64,000 nucleotides of DNA from Nocardioides sp. Soil805. Its GTDB lineage: Bacteria > Actinomycetota > Actinomycetes > Propionibacteriales > Nocardioidaceae. Shown here one piece after another: positions 8,457 through 22,243 of this stretch (within the stretch, counting starts at the first letter, position 1; each line of letters starts with the position of its first letter). Position numbers and translations under genes: made by a program. The stretch covers positions 103,783 through 167,782 of the forward strand of contig NZ_LMSU01000005.1 of the NCBI RefSeq assembly GCF_001429625.1, in the 5' to 3' direction. The notes beneath the pieces are model-generated. The model was not told where the DNA came from. It saw nothing but the letters and a program-made list of their open reading frames with translations, and ran no database searches.

Positions 8457-11042
8457 TCAGGCGGGAGCGGAGACCAGGCCCAGCTCCGCGACCGAGGCCA
8501 GCGACTCGTTGCGCGGCACCACCCGCACCGTGTAGCCGAAGGGACCCGAGCGGTCGAGGCGCACGTCGGCGTCGAAGCGGTGCCGGTTGCCCTCGTAGGA
8601 CTCGGAGACGTGCATCGGCGTGGTCACCTGGTCGAGGAGGTCGTCGTCGGCGCCGGGGCGACCGTGGACGACCTGGACCTCGACGTCGTCGGCGGACAGG
8701 TCGCCGAGCGCGACGTAGGCCCGCACGGCGAGGGTCGCGCCCACCTCCGCGGCGTCGCCGACTCCCTCGGAGTCGACGTGCTCGACGCGGACCGAGCCCC
8801 ACGCGCCGCGCACGTGCTGCTTCCACTGCGCGAGCTCGCGGGCCCCGGTGTAGTCGGAGTTGAGCGCCCGCGACGTGTGCGCCGCGGGGGCGTACAGCTC
8901 ACGGACGTAGTCGCGCACCTGGCGGGTGGCCAGCACCTTGGGGCCGAGCGACTTCAGCGTGTGGCGCACCATCTCCAGCCAGCGGGTGGGCACACCCTGC
9001 TCGTCGACGTCGTAGAAGCGCGGCGCGACCTCGTTCTCGATGAGGTCGTAGAGCGCGGTGGCCTCGAGGTCGTCGCGGCGGTCCTGGTCCTCGACGCCGT
9101 CGGCGGACGGGATCGCCCAGCCGTTGTTGCCGTCGTACCACTCGTCCCACCAGCCGTCGAGGATGGAGAGGTTGAGCCCGCCGTTGAGCGCGGCCTTCAT
9201 GCCCGAGGTGCCGCACGCCTCGTAGGGGCGCAGCGGGTTGTTGAGCCACACGTCGCAGCCGGGGTAGAGCGGCTGCGCCATCGCGATGTCGTAGTTGGGC
9301 AGGAACACGATGCGGTGCCGGACCTCGGGGTCGTCGGCGAAGCGCACCATCTCCTGGATGAGCTTCTTGCCGCCGTCGTCGGCCGGGTGCGACTTGCCGG
9401 CGATGACCAGCTGCACCGGGCGCTCGGGGTCGAGGAGCAGCCGCTTGAGGCGCGCAGGGTCGCGCAGCATCAGCGTGAGGCGCTTGTACGACGGCACGCG
9501 GCGCGCGAAGCCGATCGTCAGCACGTCGGGGTCGAGCGCCGACTCGATCCAGCGGCGCTCGGCCGGCGCGAAGCCGCGCTTGGCCGACGACTTGTCCAGC
9601 CGGACGCGGGCGTCGTCGACGAGGCGGGCGCGCAAGGTGCGCTTGAGGTCCCAGAGCCGCTTGCCGTCGATGCGGTCGACCAGCGGCCACAGGCCGTCGG
9701 TGTCGTCACCGTCGACGTCGGCACCCAGTTCGGCGGCGAGGTCGAAGATCTCGCGGGCGATCCAGGTCGGGCCGTGGACGCCGTTGGTGACCGAGCCGAT
9801 CGGCACCTCGGCCTCGTCGAAGGCCGGCCAGAGGCCGTTGAACATCCCGCGCGACACGTGGCCGTGCAGCTGGGAGACGCCGTTGGCGCGCTGGGCGAGT
9901 CGGAAGCCCATGACGGCCATGTTGAAGACCGCGGCGTCGCCGCTCTCGTAGTCCTCCGCGCCGAGCGCGAGCACCCGGTCGGCCGGCACGCCGGGGGTCG
10001 GAGACGCCTCGCCGCCGAAGTACTGCTGGACGAGCTCGCGCGGGAAGCGGTCGATGCCGGCGGGCACCGGGGTGTGCGTGGTGAAGACCGTGCCGGCCCG
10101 GGAGACCTCGAGCGCGGTGTCGAAGTCGAGGCCGGGGCCGCCCTCGCCCACGGTGAGCTCGCGGATCCGCTCGATGCCGAGGAAGCCGGCGTGGCCCTCG
10201 TTGGTGTGGAAGACCTCGGGCGCCGGGGCGCCGGTGATGCGGGAGTAGACACGCAGCGCGCGCACACCGCCCACCCCGAGCAGCAGCTCCTGGCGCAGGC
10301 GGTGCTCGGAGTTGCCGCCGTACAGCCGGTCGGTGACGTCGCGGTAGTGCTGCGGGTTCTCCTCGATGTCGGAGTCGAGGAGCAGCAGCGGGACGCGGCC
10401 CACGTGCGCGACGAAGATGCGCGCCAGCAGCGGCTGGCCGCCGGGCAGGTCGATCGAGACGATCGCGCGGGAGCCGTCGGCCTCGCGCAGCAGCGTCAGC
10501 GGCAGCTCGTCGGGGTCGAGGACCGGGTAGGTCTCCTGCTGCCAGCCCTCGCGGGACAGCGACTGCTTGAAGTAGCCGTGGCGGTAGAACAGGCCGACGC
10601 CGGTCACCGGGATGCCCAGGTCGGAGGAGGCCTTGAGGTGGTCGCCGGCCAGGATGCCGAGGCCGCCGGAGTACTGCGGGAGGACGGCGGTGATGCCGTA
10701 CTCGGGCGAGAAGTACGCGATCGACCGGGGAGCGTCGGGGCCGGCCTTGCGGGCGTACCAGCGCTCGCCGTTGAGGTAGTGCTCGAGCGACTTGGTCGCC
10801 ACCCGCAGCTGCTCGAGGAACGCGGCGTCGCCGGCCAGCTCGTCGAGCCGGCCGCGGCCCACGGCGCCCAGCAGGCGCACCGGGTCGTGGTTGACCTCGC
10901 CCCACAGGCGCTCGTCGATCGCCCGGAAGACGTCTTGCGTCTCGGGGTGCCACGACCAGCGCAGGTTGCCGGCCAGGGTGGCCAGGCCGGCCAGCGGCTC
11001 GGGCAGGACAGGACGCACGGTGAATCGTCGAATGGCTCGCAC
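8457..11042 (-). CDS. glgP: Alpha-glucan phosphorylase (GT35)
   Basis: An 861-residue phosphorylase that releases glucose-1-phosphate from the non-reducing ends of alpha-glucans. It is the actinobacterial/thermophile form with an N-terminal extension (LAGLATLAGNLRWSWHPETQ) rather than the animal type. The pyridoxal-phosphate site EACGTSGMKAALNGG contains Lys616. The upstream frame is open to 11141, but I chose GTG 11042 because homology begins at RAIRRFTVRP and a TACGGT element lies 7 bases before it. It stands opposite the M36 protease. With GlgX it degrades glycogen, and its substrate can be made by the glgE operon nearby. Confidence 0.94.
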   Translation of the reverse strand: MRAIRRFTVRPVLPEPLAGLATLAGNLRWSWHPETQDVFRAIDERLWGEVNHDPVRLLGAVGRGRLDELAGDAAFLEQLRVATKSLEHYLNGERWYARKAGPDAPRSIAYFSPEYGITAVLPQYSGGLGILAGDHLKASSDLGIPVTGVGLFYRHGYFKQSLSREGWQQETYPVLDPDELPLTLLREADGSRAIVSIDLPGGQPLLARIFVAHVGRVPLLLLDSDIEENPQHYRDVTDRLYGGNSEHRLRQELLLGVGGVRALRVYSRITGAPAPEVFHTNEGHAGFLGIERIRELTVGEGGPGLDFDTALEVSRAGTVFTTHTPVPAGIDRFPRELVQQYFGGEASPTPGVPADRVLALGAEDYESGDAAVFNMAVMGFRLAQRANGVSQLHGHVSRGMFNGLWPAFDEAEVPIGSVTNGVHGPTWIAREIFDLAAELGADVDGDDTDGLWPLVDRIDGKRLWDLKRTLRARLVDDARVRLDKSSAKRGFAPAERRWIESALDPDVLTIGFARRVPSYKRLTLMLRDPARLKRLLLDPERPVQLVIAGKSHPADDGGKKLIQEMVRFADDPEVRHRIVFLPNYDIAMAQPLYPGCDVWLNNPLRPYEACGTSGMKAALNGGLNLSILDGWWDEWYDGNNGWAIPSADGVEDQDRRDDLEATALYDLIENEVAPRFYDVDEQGVPTRWLEMVRHTLKSLGPKVLATRQVRDYVRELYAPAAHTSRALNSDYTGARELAQWKQHVRGAWGSVRVEHVDSEGVGDAAEVGATLAVRAYVALGDLSADDVEVQVVHGRPGADDDLLDQVTTPMHVSESYEGNRHRFDADVRLDRSGPFGYTVRVVPRNESLASVAELGLVSAPA

Positions 11043-11049
11043 GGACCCG

Positions 11050-11055
11050 ACCGTA
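11050..11055 (-). promoter_or_regulatory. Putative leaderless promoter of glgP
   Basis: The minus strand reads TTGGAT, 18 bases, TACGGT, then 7 bases to the GTG start. Both hexamers suit an actinobacterial housekeeping promoter and imply transcription starting at or next to the start codon, in line with the absence of a ribosome binding site. Confidence 0.5.
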
Positions 11056-11158
11056 GGGCATTTCCTTTGATCGATCCAACAACCGTCGCGGAGCGCTCGT
11101 GGGGCGCGCCGGACCAGACCGCGCGTAACCCCGCTCGGCACTGTGCCGTTGTCGCCGC

Positions 11159-14100
11159 ATGACCCGCACCCGCACCCCGCGCCGCACCGGGCTCGTCGCC
11201 GGCCTGCTCGCGCTCACCGTGATCGGTGGCCTCGCCCAGCTGCCCGCCTCCGGCTCGACCGCCCCCGCCGCGGCCGTCGACCTCGACGCGCTGACCACCC
11301 TCGGCGATCCCGTCGACGCCCTCGGCGACCGGGACCTGCGGGGCACGGCCACCCCGCTGGCCGGCCAGCGCCAGGCGATCGCGGCGCTCGGTGCGTCCAC
11401 GGTGCGGTGGAACGACCTCGGCACCCCCGCGTCGATCCTGCCCGCCGACGGCTCCCTGGGCGCCGCACCCGGCGACCCCGTCGCCGGCGCCCGGGCCTGG
11501 CTGCGCGACCACGCGGCCGCCTTCGGACTGACCGTCGCACAGGTCGACGGGCTGGAGCTGGTCAACGACCAGCGCCTGGCGGGCAGCGACGCGCGCGCCG
11601 TCCTCCTCCGCCAGCAGTACGACGGCCTCCCGGCCGCCGCCGGCGGCCTGGTGACCGTGGGGGTCAGCGACGGCCAGGTCCGCTACGTCTCGTCGTCCCT
11701 CGCGCGCAGCCGCACCTCGTCGGTCCCCGACGCGGTGCTGACCCCGCTCCAGGGCTGGCTGGCCGCCGCCGCGGACGCCGGGCTCCCGCGGGTCGACGCC
11801 GCCGCCGTGGAGGTCGTCGGCTCCGCCACCGGGTGGACCCGCCTGACCGTGCCCGGCCTGGCCCGGGAGCAGCAGGTGCGCCTGCGGGCGCTGCCGATGG
11901 CCGACGGCACGGTCCGTCCGGTCCTGGAGGCCAACGTCGTCGACGTCGCCGGCGGTGCCGCGTCGGCGTACACCTCGCTGGTCGACGCCGTCACCGGCGA
12001 CGTGCTGGTGCGTCGCAACCAGGTCGACAACGCGGCGTACAACAACCTGTTCACCGGGGCGATCACCGCCACCGACTGCGGTCCGCGGCACGCCTTCGAG
12101 CTGACCGACGACCTGACCCGCTCGATCAACGCCGTCGGCGTGGCGCTGCCGGCCGACGACGTGACCCTCAAGGTCTTCGGCCCCGGCGACGCGCTGCTCG
12201 GCACCTACGACCTCGGGACCAGCCCGGAGGTCGCCACCTACACGGCCGACTCGATCCCGGCCGGCACCTACTCCGTCCAGGTGTGCCCCTTCGACAGCGC
12301 CTCGGTCGTCGTCGGGCAGTACTCCCTCGCCGTCTCCACGAGCGACACCGCTCCCCCCACCGGCGGCCAGGTGGGCTTCGAGCCGCGCTGGCGCTACTTC
12401 CCCGCCAACCCCACGCTCGACTCCCCCACCGAGACGCCCGCCAACGGCGTCGTGGGCTGCTGGAAGCTGCCCGGAGAGGACTGCGACACCCCGCCCGGCG
12501 AGCTCGCCAACGTGGCCGCCTTCGGCCCCTGGGACAGCATCGCCGCGGGACTCTCCAGCTCCACGACGGTCGGCAACAACGCCAACACCCACGAGGCGTG
12601 GCTGAGCCCGCTGAGCCCCGGTGGCCTGGCGCAGGCGCCGGTCTCGCCGACCCGCGACTACACGCCGGAGTTCACCGACGCCTGGAACAACTCGCGGTGC
12701 AACCCCGCCGAGCTCGTCCCCGGCGGCAACGACATCGAGGCCTCGGTCACCAACCTGTTCGTCGCGCACAACCGCATGCACGACTTCAGCTACTACCTCG
12801 GCTTCACCGAGGACAACTACAACCTGCAGACCGACAACGGCGGCCGCGGCGGCGTCGGGGGTGACGCGGAGGTCGGCAACGCCCAGGCCGGCGCGCTCAC
12901 CGGCTCCAGCTACACGACCGGGCTCGGACGCGACAACGCCAACCAGATCGCCCTGCAGGACGGCATCCCCGGCATCACCAACCAGTACCTCTTCCAGCCG
13001 ATCGCCGGCGCCTTCTACGCCCCCTGCACCGACGGCGGCCTCGACATGGGCATCGTCGGGCACGAGTACACCCACGCCATCACCAACCGGATGGTCGGCG
13101 GTCCCGACGAGGGGCTGACCTCCGAGCAGGGCGGCGCGATGGGCGAGTCGTGGGGCGACCTGGTCGCCGCGGAGTACCACCACGTGCACGGCTACGGCAA
13201 CGGCGGCAACATCTGGGCGGTCGGCGCCTACGCCACCGGCAACCTCGACACCGCCATCCGCGACTACGCCATCGACCGCAACCCGCTCAACTACTCCGAC
13301 TACGGCTTCGACATCACCGGGCCGGAGGTGCACGCCGACGGGGAGATCTGGAACGGCACCATGTGGGAGGTCCGCCAGGCCCTCGTGGACGCGTACGACG
13401 CCTCGTTCGACTACGAGGACACGGCCCTGCAGCTGCGCTGCGCGCAGGCGACGCGGACCGCGAGCCCGACCGCGGCCGACGCCTGCCCCGGCAACCGCCG
13501 CTGGCTCCAGCTGATGTTCGACTCCTTCCTGCTGCAGCAGGGCGCCACCTCGATGCTCGACGCGCGGGACGCGATGCTCGCGGCCGACCGGATGCGCTTC
13601 GGCGGCGCCGACCAGGACGTGCTGTGGAGGGCGTTCGCCCGCCGCGGCATGGGCGTCGACGCGTCGGTGGCCTCGGCCGACGACGACCAGCCGGTGCCGG
13701 GCTTCGCGGCGCCCACGGGCAACGCGGCCGTCACCTTCACCACCGCCGGAGCCGCACAGGTCTACGTGGGCGACTACGAGGCCCGCGTCACCCCGGTCGC
13801 GGACACCGACGCGGGTACGCCGCTGGGTGCGACGGCGTCGTTCACCCCCGGGACCTATCGGATGCTCGCGGTCTCCCCCGACCACGGGTTCACCCGCTTC
13901 ACGCTGACGGTACCGGCCGGCGGGGGCGCCATCACGGTGCCCGTGCAAGACCGGCCCAACGTCGCGTCCGCCGCCGCGGGCGCCTCGGTCATCGGGGCGA
14001 CCGAGGGGTCGCTCAACCCCGAGGCCCTCATCGACGGCACCGAGGCCACCAACTGGGGAGGGGTCACCGCCGGCAACGTCGACACGAGGAACCCCTCGGT

Positions 14101-15004
14101 CGCCGTCGACCTCGCCGGCGACGTGCAGACGGTCCGCCGGGTCGACGTGAGCGCCTACCTGACCCCGGCCCCGGCCGGTGACAGCACGGTGCCCCTCGCC
14201 CAGGAGGACCCCGACTCGGGCTCGCGCTTCACCGCGCTGCGCCAGTTCGCCCTGGAAGCCTGCACGACGGGCTGCGGGTCCGCCGACGCCACCTGGACCC
14301 GGTTCTACACCTCGCCGGCCGACGCGTTCCCCGGCGTCAAGCCGCGCCCCGTGGCCCCGACCCTCACGATGCGGGAGTTCGACGTGCCCGACACCGAGGC
14401 GGCCGCCGTACGGCTGGTGACCCTGCACAACCAGTGCACGGGCGGCCCGGACTTCGCGGGCGAGCAGGACGACGACCCGCTCAACGACACCGACTGCGCC
14501 ACCGCGTCCGACCGCGGAACCATCGTGCACGCCGCGGAGCTGCAGGTGTTCACCACCGACGCCGGCTCGGACGGGACCGGGACCGGCGGGACCGGGACCG
14601 GCACTGGCACCGGGACCGGCACTGGCACTGGCACGGGCGGCACGAGCACCGGCACGACGCCCGGCACCGGCACGGGAGGGACCGCCGGCACACCCGGGCG
14701 GGTGGGTACCTCGGTCCGGCTCCGGATCCGTCGCGCGGTGCAGACCGGCGCCACCGCCGCCCCGGTGCTGAAGGCCCGGCTGCGGCTCGACGGCGCCCGC
14801 GCCGAGCGCCTCGGCCACTGGGTGGTGAGGATCGACGGACGCCGCTACGCGAAGGTCCGGGTCGACCGGTTGACCCTGAGGCTGCGGGTCTCGCGGCGTC
14901 TGGCGCCCGGGAGGCACGGGGTCCGGGTGTTCTTCCGGCCGGCCGACCGCACGGCCTTCGCACCGTCGAGGTCGGCGCGTGCGCGGATCGTCGTACGACG
15001 CTGA
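11159..15004 (+). CDS. Secreted M36 (fungalysin-type) metalloprotease with C-terminal carbohydrate/cell-surface domains
   Basis: A 1281-residue exported zinc protease. Residues 1-40 form a signal peptide (basic start, LVAGLLALTVIGGLA, small residues before the probable cleavage). A propeptide (about 50-250) precedes the catalytic part, with the zinc motif HEYTH at 635-639 and EQGGAMGESWGDL supplying the third ligand, as in peptidase family M36. After the catalytic domain comes a discoidin/F5-F8-like module from about residue 936 (NVASAAAGASVIG, ALIDGTEATNWGG), then a Gly-Thr repeat linker (about 1138-1180) and a basic beta-rich C-terminal domain. It probably digests external protein and binds a surface or glycan. 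It interrupts the glycogen gene region without obvious functional link. Confidence 0.9.
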   Translation: MTRTRTPRRTGLVAGLLALTVIGGLAQLPASGSTAPAAAVDLDALTTLGDPVDALGDRDLRGTATPLAGQRQAIAALGASTVRWNDLGTPASILPADGSLGAAPGDPVAGARAWLRDHAAAFGLTVAQVDGLELVNDQRLAGSDARAVLLRQQYDGLPAAAGGLVTVGVSDGQVRYVSSSLARSRTSSVPDAVLTPLQGWLAAAADAGLPRVDAAAVEVVGSATGWTRLTVPGLAREQQVRLRALPMADGTVRPVLEANVVDVAGGAASAYTSLVDAVTGDVLVRRNQVDNAAYNNLFTGAITATDCGPRHAFELTDDLTRSINAVGVALPADDVTLKVFGPGDALLGTYDLGTSPEVATYTADSIPAGTYSVQVCPFDSASVVVGQYSLAVSTSDTAPPTGGQVGFEPRWRYFPANPTLDSPTETPANGVVGCWKLPGEDCDTPPGELANVAAFGPWDSIAAGLSSSTTVGNNANTHEAWLSPLSPGGLAQAPVSPTRDYTPEFTDAWNNSRCNPAELVPGGNDIEASVTNLFVAHNRMHDFSYYLGFTEDNYNLQTDNGGRGGVGGDAEVGNAQAGALTGSSYTTGLGRDNANQIALQDGIPGITNQYLFQPIAGAFYAPCTDGGLDMGIVGHEYTHAITNRMVGGPDEGLTSEQGGAMGESWGDLVAAEYHHVHGYGNGGNIWAVGAYATGNLDTAIRDYAIDRNPLNYSDYGFDITGPEVHADGEIWNGTMWEVRQALVDAYDASFDYEDTALQLRCAQATRTASPTAADACPGNRRWLQLMFDSFLLQQGATSMLDARDAMLAADRMRFGGADQDVLWRAFARRGMGVDASVASADDDQPVPGFAAPTGNAAVTFTTAGAAQVYVGDYEARVTPVADTDAGTPLGATASFTPGTYRMLAVSPDHGFTRFTLTVPAGGGAITVPVQDRPNVASAAAGASVIGATEGSLNPEALIDGTEATNWGGVTAGNVDTRNPSVAVDLAGDVQTVRRVDVSAYLTPAPAGDSTVPLAQEDPDSGSRFTALRQFALEACTTGCGSADATWTRFYTSPADAFPGVKPRPVAPTLTMREFDVPDTEAAAVRLVTLHNQCTGGPDFAGEQDDDPLNDTDCATASDRGTIVHAAELQVFTTDAGSDGTGTGGTGTGTGTGTGTGTGTGGTSTGTTPGTGTGGTAGTPGRVGTSVRLRIRRAVQTGATAAPVLKARLRLDGARAERLGHWVVRIDGRRYAKVRVDRLTLRLRVSRRLAPGRHGVRVFFRPADRTAFAPSRSARARIVVRR
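14571..14700 (+). repeat. Gly-Thr coding low-complexity repeat in the M36 protease
   Basis: Short imperfect units based on GGCACT/GGGACC repeat about 20 times and encode an alternating Gly-Thr linker between the discoidin-like module and the C-terminal domain. The repeats are coding, in frame, and likely variable in copy number between strains. Confidence 0.85.
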
Positions 15005-15099
15005 ACGCACCGGCCGGGACCGACGCCGGGACCGGACGCGGGGGTGACGTGTCCGGACCCGGCTTGCGTGAGGACCCCCGGGTTCGCAAGTGTGGGCGC

Positions 15100-17066
15100 A
15101 TGGTTGGACGCATACCCGTCATGGACGTCTCCCCCGTCGTCGACCTCGGCCGCCAGGCGGCCAAGGCCACCGTCGGCGAGCCGATGCCCGTCCGCGCGTC
15201 CGTGTTCCGGGAGGGACACGACCAGCTGAGCGCCGAGGTGGTCCTGACCGATCCCTCCGGGACGCGCCGCGCGCCCGTGCGGATGGCCAAGCACGGGGAG
15301 GTCCCCGACCGGTACGACGCGTGGGTCACGCCCGACGCCGAGGGCTCGTGGACCTTCGAGATCGCCGCGTGGTCCGACCCCCTGGCCACCTGGGAGCACG
15401 ACGCCGGGCTCAAGATCCCCGCCGGCGTCGACGTCGAGCTGATGTTCACCGAGGGCCGGCTGCTCCTCGAGCGCGTGATCGCCTCGGGCGACCTCGACAC
15501 CCACCAGAGGTCCGTGGTGGGCGGCGCCGCCCAGGCCGCGGGCGACACCGCACGCCCGGTCGAGGCCCGCCTGGCCGCCATGCAGAGCCCCGAGCTGTGG
15601 GGCGTGCTGCGCGACCACCCGCTGCGCGAGCTCGTCTCGACCGAGGGTCCCTACCCGCTGTACGCCGACCGCACCCGCGCCCTGTTCGGCAGCTGGTACG
15701 AGTTCTTCCCGCGCTCCGAGGGCGCTACCCGGGACGCCAAGACCGGCGCCGTCACCTCCGGGACCTTCCGCACCGCCGCGAAGCGGCTCGACGCGGTCGC
15801 CGACATGGGCTTCGACGTGATCTACCTGCCGCCGATCCACCCGATCGGCGAGGTCAACCGCAAGGGCCCCAACAACACCCTCACCCCCGGGCCGGAGGAC
15901 ACCGGCTCGCCGTGGGCGATCGGCAGCAAGGACGGCGGCCACGACGCCATCCACCCCGCCCTGGGCGACTTCGACGACTTCGACGCCTTCGTGGCCCGCG
16001 CCGGTGAGCTCGGGCTCGAGGTCGCGCTCGACCTCGCGCTCCAGGCGGCGCCCGACCACCCGTGGGTCACCAGCCACCCGCAGTTCTTCACCACCCGCGC
16101 CGACGGCACCATCGCCTATGCCGAGAACCCGCCGAAGAAGTACCAGGACATCTACCCGGTCAACTTCGACAACGACCCGACCGGCATCTGCCGCGAGGTG
16201 CTGCGCATCGTGCGGCTGTGGATGTCGCACGGCGTGCGGATCTTCCGGGTGGACAACCCGCACACCAAGCCGCTGGCCTTCTGGGAGTGGCTGCTCAAGG
16301 AGGTGCGACGCACCGACCCGGACGTGCTCTTCCTGTCCGAGGCCTTCACCCGGCCGGCGATGATGCACGGCCTCGGCGCCGTCGGCTACCACCAGAGCTA
16401 CACCTACTTCACCTGGCGCACGGGCAAGCGCGAGCTCGAGGACTACCTCACCGAGGTCGCCACCGAGTCCGACCACCTGATGCGGCCGAACTTCTTCGTC
16501 AACACCCCCGACATCCTGCACGCCTACCTCCAGTACGGCGGCCCGGCGGCGTTCAAGGTCCGCGCGGCCGTCGCGGCGACCGGCTCCCCGAGCTGGGGCG
16601 TGTACGCCGGCTACGAGCTCTACGAGCACGTCGCGGTCAAGCCGGGCAGCGAGGAGTACCTCGACTCGGAGAAGTACCAGATCCGCATCCGCGACTGGGA
16701 GGGCGCCGCCGCCGAGGGCCGCACCCTCGCGCCGTACCTCACCCGGCTCAACGAGATCCGCCGGGCGCACCCCGCGCTGCAGCTGCTGCGCAACCTCACG
16801 GTGCACGCCAGCGACGACGACCAGGTGCTGGTCTACTCCAAGCGGCAGGGCGACGACGTCGTCCTCGTGGTGGTCAACCTCGACCCGCACGGCACGCGGG
16901 AGACGATGGTCCACCTCGACATGTCCGCCCTCGGCCTCGACTGGCACGACTCCTTCGTCGCGCACGACGAGATCACCGGCGAGGAGTGGAGCTGGAGCGC
17001 CCACAACTACGTCCGCCTCGACCCCGGCCACGAGCCGGCCCACATCATCTCCGTCAGGAGGCCCCG

Positions 17067-17070
<4 letters not shown>
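15100..17070 (+). CDS. glgE: Alpha-1,4-glucan:maltose-1-phosphate maltosyltransferase
   Basis: A 656-residue GH13_3 enzyme that transfers maltosyl units from maltose-1-phosphate to the non-reducing end of alpha-1,4-glucan. The N-terminus MVGRIPVMDVSPVV is the family start, which decides for ATG 15100 although the frame is open to 14434. Motifs include LPPIHPIGEVNRKG, the nucleophile Asp385 in FRVDNPHTKP, the acid/base Glu in LFLSEAFT and the third Asp in NTPDILHAY. The size matches characterised GlgE (about 660-700 residues). Its TGA overlaps the treS start, so it heads a coupled operon glgE-treS-mak-glgB that converts trehalose to branched glucan. Confidence 0.97.
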
Positions 17071-18826
<1,756 letters not shown>

Positions 18827-18830
<4 letters not shown>

Positions 18831-20214
18831 GTGACACCCTGCGCGACTTCATCGCCAACGCCCGGTGGTTCGGCGGCAAGGGCCGCGACTGGACGCTGAC
18901 GGGGATCCGCCGCGTCGGCGAGCTGCCCGACCCGCCCCCGGGGCTGCACGTCACCATCGAGCTCGCCGAGCTGACCTACGCCGGCGGCGGGACCGAGCTC
19001 TACCAGCTCCCCCTCGCCTACTACAGCGAGCACCAGGAGCGCCTCGAGCACGCCTCGGTGGGCGAGTGGCACGACGACGCCTTCGGGCACGCCTTCGTGT
19101 ACGACGCCCTCCACGACCGACAGGCGATGGGGCTGTGGCTGCGCGCGTTCGCCGAGGTCACCGACGGCCGCGTCACCCGCGACCGGCTGGCCTTCCACCG
19201 CGTCGAGGGCCACGAGCTCGACCTGGACGTGCACTCCACGCTCTTCAGCGGCGAGCAGTCCAACTCCTCGGTCGCCTTCGGCGAGGACTCGCTGATGAAG
19301 GTCTTCCGCAAGGTCACCCCCGGGGTCAACCCGGACATCTCGATCCACGAGGTGCTCACCCGGGCCGGCTCCGAGCACGTGGCCGCGCTCTACGGCTGGC
19401 TCGACGTCGTCGACGACGAGGCCGACACCACCATCCAGCTGGCCATGCTCCAGCAGTTCCTGCGGACGGCCTCCGACGGCTGGGACCTCGCGCTGTCCAG
19501 CGTGCGCAACCTCTTCGCCGAGGCCGACCTGCACGCCGAGGAGGTCGGCGGCGACTTCGCCGGCGAGGCGTCCCGCCTCGGGACCGCGCTGGCCGAGACG
19601 CACGCGGCGCTGGCCGCCCACTTCCCCGTCACGACCCGCTCCGCCGCCGAGACGGCCGCCCTGGCCGACGCCATGCGGGGCCGGCTGGACGCGGCACTCG
19701 ACGTCGTCCCGGGGCTGGGCGAGCACGCGGACGCCCTGCGCGCGACGTACGACGCCCTGGCCGCGCTGGGCGAGCTCGAGGTCCAGCAGGTCCACGGCGA
19801 CCTGCACCTGGGCCAGACGCTGCGCACCGTGAAGGGCTGGAAGATCGTCGACTTCGAGGGCGAGCCCGCCAAGCCGCTCGCCGAGCGGATGCTGCCCGAC
19901 TCCCCCTGGCGCGACGTCGCGGGGATGCTCCGCTCCTTCGACTACGCACCGCGCGTGGTCATGATGACCGGTTTCGCGGCCGACCCGGCCGAGGGCACCG
20001 AGGAACAGCTGTCCTACCGCGCGACCGAGTGGTCCGCACGCAACTCCAGCGCGTTCCTGGCGGCGTACGCCGCACACGAGCTGACCGCCGAGGAGCAGAC
20101 CCTGCTCTCGGCCTACGTGGCCGACAAGGCCGTCTACGAGGCGGTCTACGAGGCCCGCAACCGGCCGACGTGGGTGGGCATCCCGCTCGACGCGCTGGCC
20201 AGGATGGAGCAGGC

Positions 20215-20218
<4 letters not shown>
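18827..20218 (+). CDS. mak: Maltokinase (Pep2/Mak family)
   Basis: A 463-residue kinase of the aminoglycoside-phosphotransferase fold that phosphorylates maltose to maltose-1-phosphate with ATP. The N-terminal lobe starts SDTLRDFIANARWFGGKGRDW, typical of Mak. The catalytic loop is HGDLHLGQ (Asp325) and the metal site is VDFEGEPAKPL. Length is close to mycobacterial Mak (about 455). The GTG start at 18827 overlaps the treS stop, and its own stop overlaps the glgB ATG, so all four genes are translationally coupled. Confidence 0.95.
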
Positions 20219-22173
<1,955 letters not shown>

Positions 22174-22195
22174 CCCGGACCGCGTAGCAGCATGA

Positions 22196-22235
22196 CTGCG
22201 TCGCGGACCGGGACGGGGCCCGGACCGCGACGCAG
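22196..22235. terminator. Bidirectional hairpin between glgB and the first cupredoxin-like gene
   Basis: A 17-base inverted repeat (CTGCGTCGCGGACCGGG at 22196-22212 against 22219-22235) with one A-A mismatch and a 6-base loop sits between two convergent stops, so it can end both transcripts. Confidence 0.7.
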
Positions 22236-22243
22236 CGGCCGAT

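Noticed and set aside
14571..14700. Repeats considered as a CRISPR or regulatory repeat array
   Set aside because: Units are about 6-12 bases, in frame and encode a Gly-Thr linker with no spacers.
10604..15010. 1468-residue antisense frame opposite the M36 protease
   Set aside because: Gly/Val/Arg-rich shadow; its last part overlaps glgP in another frame and no family pattern is seen.
15061..15095. Inverted repeat CTTGCG/CGCAAG before glgE as a riboswitch or operator
   Set aside because: Only a 6-bp stem with a weak interior; no known riboswitch core.
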